A stretch of 64,000 nt of DNA from Dyadobacter sp. NIV53 (GTDB lineage Bacteria > Bacteroidota > Bacteroidia > Cytophagales > Spirosomataceae): the NCBI RefSeq assembly GCF_019711195.1, contig NZ_CP081299.1, forward strand, positions 2,790,001 through 2,854,000. The letters are read 5' to 3'. Both the position numbers and the translations under genes were made by a program. This document shows positions 27,627-36,426 of the stretch, in pieces. The first letter of the stretch is position 1. Every line of letters starts with the position of its first letter. The notes under the pieces were generated by a model, which saw only the letters and a program-made list of their open reading frames with translations, ran no database searches and had not been told where the DNA came from.

Positions 27627-28405
27627 TCAGCCAGGAACATAATTCTCTATTTCCAGCCAAACCGGACAATGATCTGAATGAACAGCATCATTGAATTGTT
27701 TACTTCCTTTAATTCTGCCTTTAATTGTATCAGCTACTGAAATATAGTCAATGCGCCAGCCTTTGTTATTTCCACGTGCTCCAGACCGGTATGTCCACCA
27801 CGAATATTCTTTCAGATCCGGATTGATATGGCGAAACGCATCTGTATAACCATTATCAAACCATTTGGTCATCCATTCACGTTCTTCGGGTAAAAAGCCG
27901 GAGGATTTTTTATTTCCTTTTGGATCATGAATGTCATTTTCTGTGTGTGCAATGTTATAATCACCACAAATTATCAGGTTCGGGCGTTCCTTACGTAATT
28001 CATCAACCCAGTCATAAAAATCAGCCAGAAAATTCATCTTGACTCCCTGACGGATCTCACCGCTTGTGCCAGAAGGAAAGTAGCAGTTCAATAAGGTAAT
28101 ATCGCCAAAATCTGCACGCAATATTCTGCCTTCCATATCGTAAACCGGTAAATTGACGCCAATCGAGACCAGATCAGGCTGTATTTTAGAAAAAATAGCT
28201 ACACCGCTGTATCCTTTTTTTCTGCTGCATGCCAGCCGATCAGTTCATAACCAAGTTTTTCAAAACCAGTTAAATCAACCACATCCGGCGTAGCTTTTAC
28301 TTCCTGAAAACAAAGAATATCGAAAGATTTATCACTTAGCCAGTCCAGAAGACCATTTTTTAAAGCTGCCCGGATACCGTTTAAATTGTAAGTAAGAATT
28401 TGCAT
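27627..28405 (-). CDS. xthA: Exodeoxyribonuclease III / AP endonuclease, frameshifted as read
   Basis: The start (MQILTYNLNGIRAALKNG, with Asn7 and the QEVKA catalytic Glu at 35) stops early at 28199. Adding one A to the A7 run (28215-28221) restores EKKGYSGVAIFSK, a conserved exonuclease III segment, and continues in frame through GDYNIAHTENDIHDPK, the WTYRSGARGNNKGWRIDYI region and the closing SDHCPVWLEI to 27627. The joined protein is about 260 aa, normal for the family. The enzyme cuts DNA at abasic sites and removes 3' blocks. As every catalytic motif is kept on both sides, a missing base in the homopolymer is far more likely than a true loss. Confidence 0.9.
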
Positions 28406-28449
28406 AATTACGTATAGAGAAAGATTTGTTCAATATGGTTAATAAAAAT

Positions 28450-28473
28450 GAGGAAGCAAACCGTTGCTTCCTC
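28450..28473 (-). terminator. Rho-independent terminator of the LEA-like lipoprotein gene
   Basis: Perfect 10-bp stem GAGGAAGCAA / TTGCTTCCTC with a 4-nt loop, followed on the minus strand by ATTTTTATT; 32 nt after the gene end at 28505. Confidence 0.88.
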
Positions 28474-28504
28474 AAATATAAAACTGCAATAACGAGAACC
28501 GGAA

Positions 28505-29149
28505 TTATTTACCAATAATCATTTTGCTTGTAATGTCTTTCTCCAAAGTAATGTAACCAGGATAATTGATTTGTTTACCTGCAATATCAAGTGTTGGTTT
28601 CATTTTGACGGTAAAACGTGTAGGTTTTGCATCTGCTTTCCCGGTAAGGGCTACAATCATATTTATCAGCTCATCGCGTGTTTCGTTATTGTTCAGAAGC
28701 TGGTATACATTGGCATTCAGCTTGATAGGAACCCTTGTGCTTGCAGTTCCTGGCATTACTTCTATCAACTGGCTCAAATAACCACTGAATATTTCACTTT
28801 TAGTCAACAGTACTTTATATTCCAACTGATTAATAGCCGCACGTTTTTTGGTTGGATTGGTAATATCCAGATTTACCCGAAGATCAAGCGGAACATTTTT
28901 ACGAAGCAAGGCAATGGCAATTCCCGGATATTTAGCCAGATCCAGATCGCTCAGACTTTTAACATTACGAAACTCACGGATATCCATGCCTGCAAGAAAT
29001 ACGCTGTCAACGGAAGCAATTTCGTATTTACATTCTCCAAAAGTTTTTGCCTCCGAAACTTGTTTTCCTACTCCACAGCTTATTAAAAATGCGCTGGTTG
29101 CTATTGTGGCAATCATTAAAACTGCAACTATCCAAATTTGTTTTTTCAT
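28505..29149 (-). CDS. Putative lipoprotein, LEA type 2-like
   Basis: About 214 aa from MKKQIW (an alternative start three codons upstream at 29158 is possible). A lipoprotein signal is seen (hydrophobic run, then LISC with the lipid-bearing Cys). The mature part is strand-rich, with NLDITNPTKKRAAINQLEYKVLLTKSEIFSGYLSQ and VPIKLNANVYQLL, which resembles the water-stress/LEA type 2 (WHy) domain found in envelope proteins of this phylum. Role unknown, probably structural or stress related on the periplasmic side. Single gene, own terminator. Confidence 0.65.
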   Translation of the reverse strand: MKKQIWIVAVLMIATIATSAFLISCGVGKQVSEAKTFGECKYEIASVDSVFLAGMDIREFRNVKSLSDLDLAKYPGIAIALLRKNVPLDLRVNLDITNPTKKRAAINQLEYKVLLTKSEIFSGYLSQLIEVMPGTASTRVPIKLNANVYQLLNNNETRDELINMIVALTGKADAKPTRFTVKMKPTLDIAGKQINYPGYITLEKDITSKMIIGK

Positions 29150-29339
29150 TATCATCAATTATTTTTTTGCAAGTTAAACAGACGGTATCAGAACGCGAAT
29201 AGCGCTCCATCATTATTATTATTGTATTTATTTTTCAACAGGATATTTTTAACCCAAAATCAGCTCACATTTAAATACAATATCTTGGACGGAAATAATA
29301 CATGTCGTCACTAAATCCTGTCAGATGTACGTTCTGTCC

Positions 29340-29370
29340 TTGCACGGCTGTGGACTAGCAATTACCTTTG
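29340..29370 (+). promoter_or_regulatory. Bacteroidota-type promoter for the DUF4494 gene
   Basis: TTG, 20-bp spacer, TACCTTTG, fitting the -33/-7 consensus (TTG / TAnnTTTG); 40 bp before the chosen start codon. Confidence 0.6.
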
Positions 29371-29409
29371 CAGCCTTTATTTTTAGGTCTATTAAAAAAT
29401 CAAATTATC

Positions 29410-29907
29410 ATGGCGAGCTGGTATTTAGGGAAAATTCGTTACCAAAAAGAAGACGAAGCGGGAAGTCTTAAAACAATTAATGAAGTATATCTTGTTGATG
29501 CCATTTCATATACAGAATCCGAAGCAAGGTTATACAAACAAATTTCCACCGGAGCCAGTGAATTCAGTGTTACAAGTATTTCACGCATGCGCCTGGCTGA
29601 TCTTTTTTCTTATGAAGAAGGTGAAAAATGGTTTAAAGCCAAAGTTATTTACTTCTCTGTGGATGAAAAAAGCGGTAAAGAAAAGAAGGTCGTAAATTAC
29701 ATGCTTGTCAACGCGGATGGTATTGACCAGGCGCTGGAAAGAATTACAGAAAGCCTGCGCACGATGCTTATTCCTTACGAAACAACTGATATTAACCTAA
29801 CTCCGATTCTGGACGTATTTCCATATTCCGCAGAAGAGGAAGAAGTTGAAATCCCAGCCAATATGCGCCCCTTAGCCGAAGTAATGGCAGAAAGAGCGGA
29901 AGCGTAA
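29410..29907 (+). CDS. DUF4494 family protein
   Basis: 165 aa starting at MASWYLGKIRYQKEDEAG; the in-frame start 14 codons earlier lies close to the promoter and lacks conservation features. Family-typical stretches: INEVYLVDAISYTESEARLYK, AKVIYFSVDEKSGKEKKVVNYMLVNADGIDQALERI and a C-terminal acidic end. Members are cytoplasmic, about this size, found almost only in Bacteroidota; no function is known. A good -33/-7 promoter precedes the gene. Confidence 0.88.
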   Translation: MASWYLGKIRYQKEDEAGSLKTINEVYLVDAISYTESEARLYKQISTGASEFSVTSISRMRLADLFSYEEGEKWFKAKVIYFSVDEKSGKEKKVVNYMLVNADGIDQALERITESLRTMLIPYETTDINLTPILDVFPYSAEEEEVEIPANMRPLAEVMAERAEA

Positions 29908-29916
29908 GGGAGTCTG

Positions 29917-30073
29917 GAGTTTAGAGTTTAGAGTCAAAAAAATAGTTGAAAATCTTTTTTTTAATAAATAACATTCAATTCCAGGCTTCTGCTGGTAACT
30001 TTTCATTCTAAACGCTAAACTTTTGACTCTAAACTTTTGACTTTTGAACTTTTGAACTTTGAACTCTAAACTC
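29917..30073. repeat. Inverted repeat cluster between convergent genes
   Basis: GAGTTTAGAG (29917-29926) and GTTTAGAGTCAAAA (29926-29939) are matched in reverse complement by CTCTAAACTC (30064-30073) and TTTTGACTCTAAAC (30021-30034). The right side also has overlapping ACTTTTGA repeats. The region is low in complexity and could fold into a bidirectional terminator or be a small remnant repeat element. Confidence 0.7.
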
Positions 30074-30812
30074 ATTCAACTTTCACTTCCTGATAATTTC
30101 TCGTTATGGCTAAAAATGGGTCAGGGCCTAGGCTTTTTAATTTCAATATTACATCACCGGATACAGATTCAGTCAACAACTGATTGGGGCCTAATAAATA
30201 CAGATAATCGAAAGAGACAGGTAAACTTGCTGCTACTTCTATCAGTTCAAAGCCATATAAAGGATATGTCCCGAACGGCATTGCAGTAATCCAGATTTTA
30301 TCCCTATTCTCGGAAGTAGCGTAGGATAAGGTATATTCCACACTTTCAAAACCGAAATCCACTCTTTTGCTACCGGTTGCAGCGCAGTAGGTATCAAAAT
30401 TTCCCTTTTGCTGGGCTTGTGTTTCTGCATCTGGCTTCACATCAACTACTTTCTCGGTTGTCCTTATTTTCTTACCGTTTTCGTCCATTCCGCAATGTAT
30501 GTAACGGCCGTCCTGAAATGCCAGAATAAAATCAAATGCTTTTCCGGCTTCTCCAAAACTGCTTTCTTTTTTGAAACACATTGTCCCGGTTACAGGATCA
30601 AAATAAATTTTTATTTCTCCCTTGGTTTTTTCAGTCTTATCCTCATACTCCATCACGAGCGAATGGCTGAAATAATACTGGCCCTTTTCAGGTTTCCATT
30701 GTAAAACACGTTGCTTATCTGCCGGGATTTTTTTAACAGTTTGAGCCACTAAAAAATTTACCTTCGAAAATAAAAGAAGCGACAGAACACTAAAACAGAA
30801 GATCCTAAGCAT
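30072..30812 (-). CDS. Exported protein of unknown function
   Basis: 246 aa; I do not recognise the family. A signal peptide (LRIFCFSVLSLLLFSKVNFLVAQ) starts it. The mature part has alternating charged and aromatic strands, for example KGEIKIYFDPVTGTMCFKKES, FDFILAFQDGRYIHCGMDENGKKI and SYATSENRDKIWITAMPFG, suggesting a beta-rich fold with a conserved-looking Cys pair. It lies alone between DUF4494 and lpxH, convergent with the former. The reading frame, codon use and signal peptide support a real gene. Confidence 0.7.
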   Translation of the reverse strand: MLRIFCFSVLSLLLFSKVNFLVAQTVKKIPADKQRVLQWKPEKGQYYFSHSLVMEYEDKTEKTKGEIKIYFDPVTGTMCFKKESSFGEAGKAFDFILAFQDGRYIHCGMDENGKKIRTTEKVVDVKPDAETQAQQKGNFDTYCAATGSKRVDFGFESVEYTLSYATSENRDKIWITAMPFGTYPLYGFELIEVAASLPVSFDYLYLLGPNQLLTESVSGDVILKLKSLGPDPFLAITRNYQEVKVE

Positions 30813-30946
30813 AAAAAAATTGATTGAAACTGCAAGCTAAATAGAGACTTTTGAAAAACCATAACCCTATTATAATTCTTTCAAAGCGTTTCTCTGCTGC
30901 CATTTATCGGGAAGATTGTAAATTGCGAAGCATTTGTATACATCGC

Positions 30947-31776
30947 ATGAATTTCAATTTCGAAAAAAGGTCTGTTTTATTACAAGAAGGGCGTCGCGCC
31001 TATTTTTCTTCTGATTACCATTTGGGTGTCCCAACATTTGAAAAAAGTCTTGAAAGAGAAAAGCGAATTATTAGCTGGCTGGAATCAATTGAGCATGATG
31101 CACAGGTTATATTTCTGGTCGGTGATATTTTTGACTTCTGGTTTGAGTATAAACACGCGGTTCCAAAAGGATTTGTAAGAATTCTAGGCAAACTGGCCCA
31201 GCTTTCCGACCGGGGCATTGAACTGCTTATTTTTACCGGAAACCATGATATGTGGATGTTTGGATACCTGAAAGAAGAATTAAATGCTAAAATTTTCAGG
31301 AATCCGGTTCACTTCGATTTTATTAACCACCGTGGTACTTCACAGCAAATACTGATAGGCCATGGTGACGGGCTTGGTCCGGGAGACAACACTTACAAGT
31401 TCTTGAAAAAGATTTTTGAGAATTCTTTTTTCAGCTCATTTTCCGTCTGGTACATCCGGATGTTGGAATCTGGATTGCCAAAAACTGGTCTCACAGCAGC
31501 AAGGTAAGTAACGCCATCAAAGGAGAACAACAGTTTTTAGGAGAAGAAAAGGAATGGCTGTTTCAATATTGCAGTGAAGTGGAGCAATCCCGGCATTTTG
31601 ATTTTTATATATTCGGGCACAGACATCTGCCTCTTGATCTGAAAGTAAACGAGAGAAGCAGGTATATAAATCTGGGCGAATGGATTACACAGCAAACTTT
31701 TGCCGTATATGACGGGACTGATGTAGAACTGAAAAATTTGATTCATCAACAGATTAAGAGAGACAGGGTTATTTAG
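30947..31776 (+). CDS. lpxH: UDP-2,3-diacylglucosamine diphosphatase (LpxH-like), frameshifted as read
   Basis: Calcineurin-like phosphoesterase motifs are all present: SSDYHLG, VGDIFDFWFEY, TGNHDMWM, IGHGDGLGPGD in the first frame and FGHRHLPL in the second. The frame breaks in the T6 run at 31426-31431; seven T give FENSFFQLIFRLVHPDVGIWIAKNW and continue to 31776, making about 276 aa, the normal length. The chosen start is MNFNFEKRSVLL; an earlier in-frame Met at 30851 adds an unlikely leader. The enzyme removes UMP from UDP-diacylglucosamine in lipid A synthesis, after LpxA, LpxC and LpxD encoded at 59-62 kb. The gene is normally essential, so the break is most likely an error. Its stop overlaps the convergent next gene by 4 nt. 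Confidence 0.88.
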
Positions 31777-32516
31777 TTTTTCTTAATATCTTTTTCATCA
31801 TCAGTTGGTGGAATAAAATCCTGCTTATTGATATTCTCACGAGGTGTTTCACCCAGATCTTTACGCCAGTCTTTTTGTTTTAAATCTCCGTTCTTAACGG
31901 ATTTAACAAATTTGGCCCAAGCAAAAGGATTCAGGAACGGAAATGTGGTAGCAAAGTTTTTCCCGGCTGCCGATTCCCGTCCAAATAATTGCTGATCCAT
32001 TGTATACCTGTAATTAGTCTGGCCATTATTTGGAACCTGTGCAGCCATTCTGTTAATATATTCTGCACTCGTGCTGCGGGCTAAAGCGTCCCTATCTGCC
32101 TGATCTGGTAATTGCAGTGCTAAAAATGCCTTTTTGAACTCTTCCTCCGTAGCATAAGGATAAATTTTCACCTCAGAGAGCAAAGTAACATCTTCCTGCA
32201 TGGCCACAATTGCAGAGTAAGTATCGGAATTGAAATTTCTTGGAATGACGTGATGCTGTTTTTTATAACCCACATAGCTGTAAACAATACTGTCACCAGG
32301 AAATACAGGAATTGTAAAAGAGCCGTCTGAGTTTGCTAACTTTCCCGTTCCTGCTTTTGGAATAAAAATATAAGCCCCAGGCAAACGTTCGCTGGTTTTT
32401 CCGGCAACTACAATACCACTGAATATAATTGCCTTTTGCTCTCCCTGAGCAAAGACATCACGACTGCCAATTATTCCTGAAAGTATTAATATACTTATAA
32501 AAAAACACCTTTTCAT
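31773..32516 (-). CDS. Exported carboxypeptidase-regulatory-like domain protein
   Basis: 247 aa with a signal peptide (MKRCFFISILILSGIIGSRDVFAQ). Residues ~30-115 match the CarboxypepD_reg-like beta-sandwich found at the start of many Bacteroidota outer-membrane proteins: FSGIVVAGKTSERLPGAYIFIPKAGTGKLANSDGSFTIPVFPGDSIVYSYVGYK. The remainder is helical and polar (EEEFKKAFLALQLPDQADRDALAR) and ends in a charged DDEKDIKKN. There is no TonB plug or barrel, so it is a stand-alone periplasmic or surface protein. Function unknown. Confidence 0.8.
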   Translation of the reverse strand: MKRCFFISILILSGIIGSRDVFAQGEQKAIIFSGIVVAGKTSERLPGAYIFIPKAGTGKLANSDGSFTIPVFPGDSIVYSYVGYKKQHHVIPRNFNSDTYSAIVAMQEDVTLLSEVKIYPYATEEEFKKAFLALQLPDQADRDALARSTSAEYINRMAAQVPNNGQTNYRYTMDQQLFGRESAAGKNFATTFPFLNPFAWAKFVKSVKNGDLKQKDWRKDLGETPRENINKQDFIPPTDDEKDIKKN

Positions 32517-32693
32517 TCGTTCCGGATTGTTAAGCTAAATCAGTAGTGAGACCGCCTAGGATTCTATTAAATGACAAAAAAATCGTTGAATTAACATTGG
32601 TACAACAATTTCAAAAAGTTTAAAAAATCATTCCTTTAGTAGAAACGACTTAATGCTGGATGGATTGTTCCCATTTCAACATCAGTTGGATTA

Positions 32694-33527
32694 CTATGAA
32701 AATAACTTCAAAAACGTAATTATAAATGGAGCTGAAAGCAATAAGCCATCGAACCTGTCTAAAAAGCCTCCATGACCGGGAATACTACTCCCTGAGTCTT
32801 TAATGGCAATACTTCGCTTGAACAATGACTCAACCAAATCACCATATGTACCTACAACAACGATAATTGCGCCGATACAATACCACTTCCAGGGTTCGAA
32901 TGTAAGGAAATATTGTCCTAATCCAAAAGCAATAATTGCCGCAAAAGCGGCTCCGCCCATTGCTCCTTCCCAGGATTTTTTAGGAGAAATACGCTCAAAG
33001 AGCTTTCGTTTTCCAAATTTGGTACCTGCAAAATAACCTCCGATGTCGGATGCCCACAGCAATAAAAGACTTCCTAAAACAATCTCGTAATTGTAGGATC
33101 CGCCTCGCATTGCCATTACTACAATCAAAGAAAAAGGCAGAGCTACATAGATAATACCCAAAAATGTAAATCCGATATTGGTAAAAGGTTTAAGATCATT
33201 CTTTTTATACAGTTTAATAAAAAAAACCATTGAAAGTAACGGACTGATTATAAAGTAATTCTCAAACGGAATTATCTCCATTTCTATCAGATACGCAAGT
33301 AACATCATAACTGTGCCACAGAACGTACCATAATATGTTAATGGCTGATTACCATCCAGTCCCAATAATTTGTAAAATTCAAGCTGAGTAAGCGAACTGA
33401 TCGTACAAAAAAGCAATAAACAGGTCCAGTCACTATATAGTATACATCCTATAATAACAATTACGCCGGCCAGTGCTGTGATCGTTCGTTGTTGTAAGTT
33501 ATTAAGATTGTTTAAACGCTTCTGCAT
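32694..33527 (-). CDS. cdsA: Phosphatidate cytidylyltransferase
   Basis: 277 aa with about eight hydrophobic segments. The C-terminal signature SLFKRSIAIKDSGSSIPGHGGFLDRFDGLL holds the Asp, Lys and His residues of CdsA, and KKSWEGAMGG precedes it. The enzyme makes CDP-diacylglycerol from phosphatidic acid and CTP in the inner membrane, the branch point for phospholipids. Its start overlaps the DUF2007 gene by 26 nt, and the CPBP protease gene lies upstream, a run often conserved in this order. Confidence 0.95.
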   Translation of the reverse strand: MQKRLNNLNNLQQRTITALAGVIVIIGCILYSDWTCLLLFCTISSLTQLEFYKLLGLDGNQPLTYYGTFCGTVMMLLAYLIEMEIIPFENYFIISPLLSMVFFIKLYKKNDLKPFTNIGFTFLGIIYVALPFSLIVVMAMRGGSYNYEIVLGSLLLLWASDIGGYFAGTKFGKRKLFERISPKKSWEGAMGGAAFAAIIAFGLGQYFLTFEPWKWYCIGAIIVVVGTYGDLVESLFKRSIAIKDSGSSIPGHGGFLDRFDGLLLSAPFIITFLKLFS

Positions 33528-33720
33528 TTTCTAAAATAGTTTGGGCTTGAGCAAGGTCACTTACAGGAACATGTACCTCGCACATGCCAAAAATCGGATA
33601 ACTGCTATCCTGTTTATTTACAATAACGGCTGCTATGCCATTTTGGTCCAAAGTTTCCCGTGCCAGTTCCGCCTGTATCATTTGTCCGCTCTGAAATGCT
33701 TTTACCCAACTTTCTTCCAT
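33502..33720 (-). CDS. DUF2007 small protein
   Basis: 72 aa: WVKAFQSGQMIQAELARETLDQNGIAAVIVNKQDSSYPIFGMCEVHVPVSDLAQAQTIL. This is the DUF2007 (putative signal-transducing) fold, ferredoxin-like with an ACT-like pattern. Overlaps cdsA by 26 nt and probably shares its message with it and with the CPBP gene upstream. Function unknown. Confidence 0.85.
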   Translation of the reverse strand: MEESWVKAFQSGQMIQAELARETLDQNGIAAVIVNKQDSSYPIFGMCEVHVPVSDLAQAQTILENAEAFKQS

Positions 33721-33777
33721 AATATCTCTATCCTTTGGTTATTTGTGAATGATTAAAAATTTATTTTTTTCCAGTAC

Positions 33778-34731
33778 TCAGGCAATATGTGTGCCTTTCA
33801 AACTGGCTTTTTTAATTGTAATAAGAATAGCTGCTGAAAGCACAAGTGACGAAAGTACCAATTGTAACGGCATTGTTTTTGTCTCTTCAATATTAATATC
33901 CAAAACTTTGATGTTATACAGATATACCATAACAAGCACAAAGCCATTGTTTATGAAATGGGCCAGTATAGCAACCCACAGACTTCCACTCCAGTAATAC
34001 AGATAACCAAACAGCGCACCCAGTAACATTCTTGGCAAAAAACCATAAAACTGAAAGTGTATGGCACTAAAAATTGCAGCGGAAACCCAGATTGCCAGGT
34101 GATAATTTTTCCAGTGCTGAGATAATTTCCTTTGAATAATTCCCCGGAATAAAGTTTCCTCTCCCAGAGCAGGTAAAAGTACAACAACAAACAGCGCGAT
34201 TAAAAGCTGACTAATGGTGTCGTATGTGGTCATGAATTTGGTAAGAACGGTGAGCTTATCTTCTTTTTCACGCATCCATATTTCAAGGCCAGACCATGCA
34301 TGGGGTAATTTCATTGCGGCATTCCACTCAATAAATTTACTGTTGACAGGAATAAAAACGAAAACCAGCAAAGCAGCAAGAAGCCAGATTTTCATTTCAG
34401 GTTTTTCCCGGAACTCAAAGTGGGGCAAGGTTTTCCGCTCAATAAAAAACCAGAAGAGAAGTGCCGGCAACAGATAGGAAAAGAAGTGCACAGTACCCTG
34501 CAGGATCATCATTGCATACCATCCATCAGCTACCTGATCGGGCTGGGTAATTAACTGATTGAGGATAGCCACGGCACTATCTGCATCTGCTGATAAGAAA
34601 AGTGCCAAGACTACAACTGCCAGAACATTGCCAACAGCCATGCCAATAAGCAGAAAACCAAGTAAAACCAATAAACTGCCTAAACTGCCCTGTACACGTG
34701 AATCAACCAAATTCAGATTACTTTTTTGCAT
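33778..34731 (-). CDS. CPBP family intramembrane metalloprotease
   Basis: About 317 aa from MQKSNLNLVDSR; an upstream in-frame Met 53 codons earlier reads through the divergent promoter region and is unlikely. Several membrane helices, with the active-site motifs GEETLFRG (EExxxR), SAIHFQFYGFLPRM and LAHFINNG, typical of CAAX-protease/bacteriocin-processing (CPBP, Rce1-like) enzymes. Bacterial substrates are mostly unknown. It starts divergently from dusB with about 120 bp between the starts. Confidence 0.92.
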   Translation of the reverse strand: MQKSNLNLVDSRVQGSLGSLLVLLGFLLIGMAVGNVLAVVVLALFLSADADSAVAILNQLITQPDQVADGWYAMMILQGTVHFFSYLLPALLFWFFIERKTLPHFEFREKPEMKIWLLAALLVFVFIPVNSKFIEWNAAMKLPHAWSGLEIWMREKEDKLTVLTKFMTTYDTISQLLIALFVVVLLPALGEETLFRGIIQRKLSQHWKNYHLAIWVSAAIFSAIHFQFYGFLPRMLLGALFGYLYYWSGSLWVAILAHFINNGFVLVMVYLYNIKVLDINIEETKTMPLQLVLSSLVLSAAILITIKKASLKGTHIA

Positions 34732-34850
34732 AATTGGTGTAAATTTACAGTTTATTGTCAATTTAAAATAATGAGATAGTATTGAAATGGATAATGAGTA
34801 AATTAATCGTTTACAAAAACCATGAATATAATGTCTCAAACACAGCAAAA

Positions 34851-35840
34851 ATGGTAAAAATCGGAAATATAGAACTTGGTGACTTTCCATTACTTCTTGC
34901 TCCTATGGAGGATGTAAGTGACCCGCCATTTCGTGCCGTATGTAAGGAAAATGGTGCAGATCTGATGTATACAGAATTCATATCATCCGAAGGACTGATC
35001 CGGGATGCAGCAAAAAGCGTACACAAACTTGATATTTTTGAATATGAAAGGCCGGTAGGTATCCAGCTTTTTGGAAGTGATATAGAAACGATGGGTTCGT
35101 GTTCTGAAATTGCATCCAGAGTTAATCCTGACCTGATTGATATTAATTATGGCTGCCCGGTAAAAAATGTTGCCTGTCGTGGAGCAGGAGCAGCATTATT
35201 GCAGGATGTCCCAAAAATGGTTCGTATGACGGAAGCCGTCGTGAAATCAACTCATTTGCCCGTGACAGTTAAAACCCGCCTGGGTTGGGATGAAAGCACC
35301 AAAAATGTAGAAGATGTCGCAGAACGCCTGCAAGACATTGGAATACAGGCACTTTCTGTACACGGACGTACCCGTGTGCAAATGTACAAAGGCTCCGCAG
35401 ACTGGACATTGATTGCACGGATCAAAGACAACCCAAGAATTACCATTCCGATTTTTGGAAATGGAGATATTGACACCCCTGAAAAAGTTTTGGAATATAA
35501 AAACCAGTTCGGTGTAGATGGAATTATGATTGGCCGTGCTACAATAGGAAATCCGTGGATATTTAATGAAATAAAACATTATCTGAAAACAGGTGAAAAA
35601 CTGGCCCCGCCTTCTCTGGCCGAACGCGTTGCAGTTTGCCGCAGGCATCTTGAATTTTCTATCCGCTGGAAAGGTCCCGTAGCCGGTGTATTTGAAATGC
35701 GCAGGCATTATACAAATTATTTCCGTGGACTGGAAAATTTCAAACCTTTTCGGATGCGCCTTGTGGAAGGAATGTCGTTTGAAGAACTGGATGGTATTCT
35801 AAATGAGGTCGTTCATGAATATAGCGAAGCAATATGCTAA
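34851..35840 (+). CDS. dusB: tRNA-dihydrouridine synthase (DusB-like)
   Basis: About 329 aa from MVKIGNIELGDFPLLLAPMEDVSD; an in-frame Met at 34782 would add 23 residues that lack family resemblance. TIM-barrel flavoprotein motifs: LAPMEDVSDPPFR, INYGCPVKNV with the catalytic Cys, VTVKTRLGW, LSVHGRTRVQMYKGSADW and FGNGDI...GIMIGRATIGNPWIF for FMN binding. It reduces uridines in the D-loop of tRNA using NADPH. Overlaps the next gene (biotin carrier) by 7 nt, so they are co-transcribed. Confidence 0.93.
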   Translation: MVKIGNIELGDFPLLLAPMEDVSDPPFRAVCKENGADLMYTEFISSEGLIRDAAKSVHKLDIFEYERPVGIQLFGSDIETMGSCSEIASRVNPDLIDINYGCPVKNVACRGAGAALLQDVPKMVRMTEAVVKSTHLPVTVKTRLGWDESTKNVEDVAERLQDIGIQALSVHGRTRVQMYKGSADWTLIARIKDNPRITIPIFGNGDIDTPEKVLEYKNQFGVDGIMIGRATIGNPWIFNEIKHYLKTGEKLAPPSLAERVAVCRRHLEFSIRWKGPVAGVFEMRRHYTNYFRGLENFKPFRMRLVEGMSFEELDGILNEVVHEYSEAIC

Positions 35841-36364
35841 AAGTAATTGTAGACGGCGACTATTCCGGTGAAGATCAACCGGATCAGAAAAACATCTTTG
35901 AACTGGTACAGGAAAAAGATAAATGGTTTATCAATCAAAAGTTATTCAGCGGAGATCTTGTACGGATACGCGAAAACCATTATCACGTCATTTGGAATAA
36001 TCAGTCTTACAATATTGAAGTGATTGAATCCAGTCACTCGGAAAAAACATACCAGCTGCTGATCAATGGCCGGCATTTTACGACAACTGTAAAAGATCAG
36101 GTTGATCTGCTGCTGGAAGGAATGGGTATGCAGGCCAAACAGGCTCAAAAAATAAATCACGTAAAAGCACCGATGCCTGGTCTCATTCAATCTATTGCAG
36201 TTTCGGAAGGTGATCTGGTAAATAAAGGGGATACCTTGCTGGTGTTGGTAGCCATGAAAATGGAAAATGTAATCAAATCTGCAGGCGACGGAAAAGTAAA
36301 ATCATTGAAGGTTAAAGCAGGAGAAACCGTTGAAAAAAATCAGGTAATGTTAGAGTTTCAATAA
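35834..36364 (+). CDS. Biotin carboxyl carrier protein (acyl-CoA carboxylase type)
   Basis: 176 aa. The last ~70 residues are a biotinyl domain: APMPGLIQSIAVSEGDLVNKGDTLLVLVAMKMENVI, with the biotinylated Lys in AMKMEN (about residue 142). The first ~100 residues form a separate strand-rich domain (QSYNIEVIESSHSEKTYQLLINGRHF), as in the BCCP of propionyl-CoA and oxaloacetate-type carboxylases, not the short AccB leader. It could serve the pccB product encoded at 11763, though 22 kb away. Translationally linked to dusB (7-nt overlap), which is odd for function but common in this lineage's compact operons. Confidence 0.9.
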   Translation: MLKVIVDGDYSGEDQPDQKNIFELVQEKDKWFINQKLFSGDLVRIRENHYHVIWNNQSYNIEVIESSHSEKTYQLLINGRHFTTTVKDQVDLLLEGMGMQAKQAQKINHVKAPMPGLIQSIAVSEGDLVNKGDTLLVLVAMKMENVIKSAGDGKVKSLKVKAGETVEKNQVMLEFQ

Positions 36365-36426
36365 ATAAATTGTTTATCTAATCCTCCAACACGTATTTTT
36401 ACGATTAAAATCACCATATCACAGTC

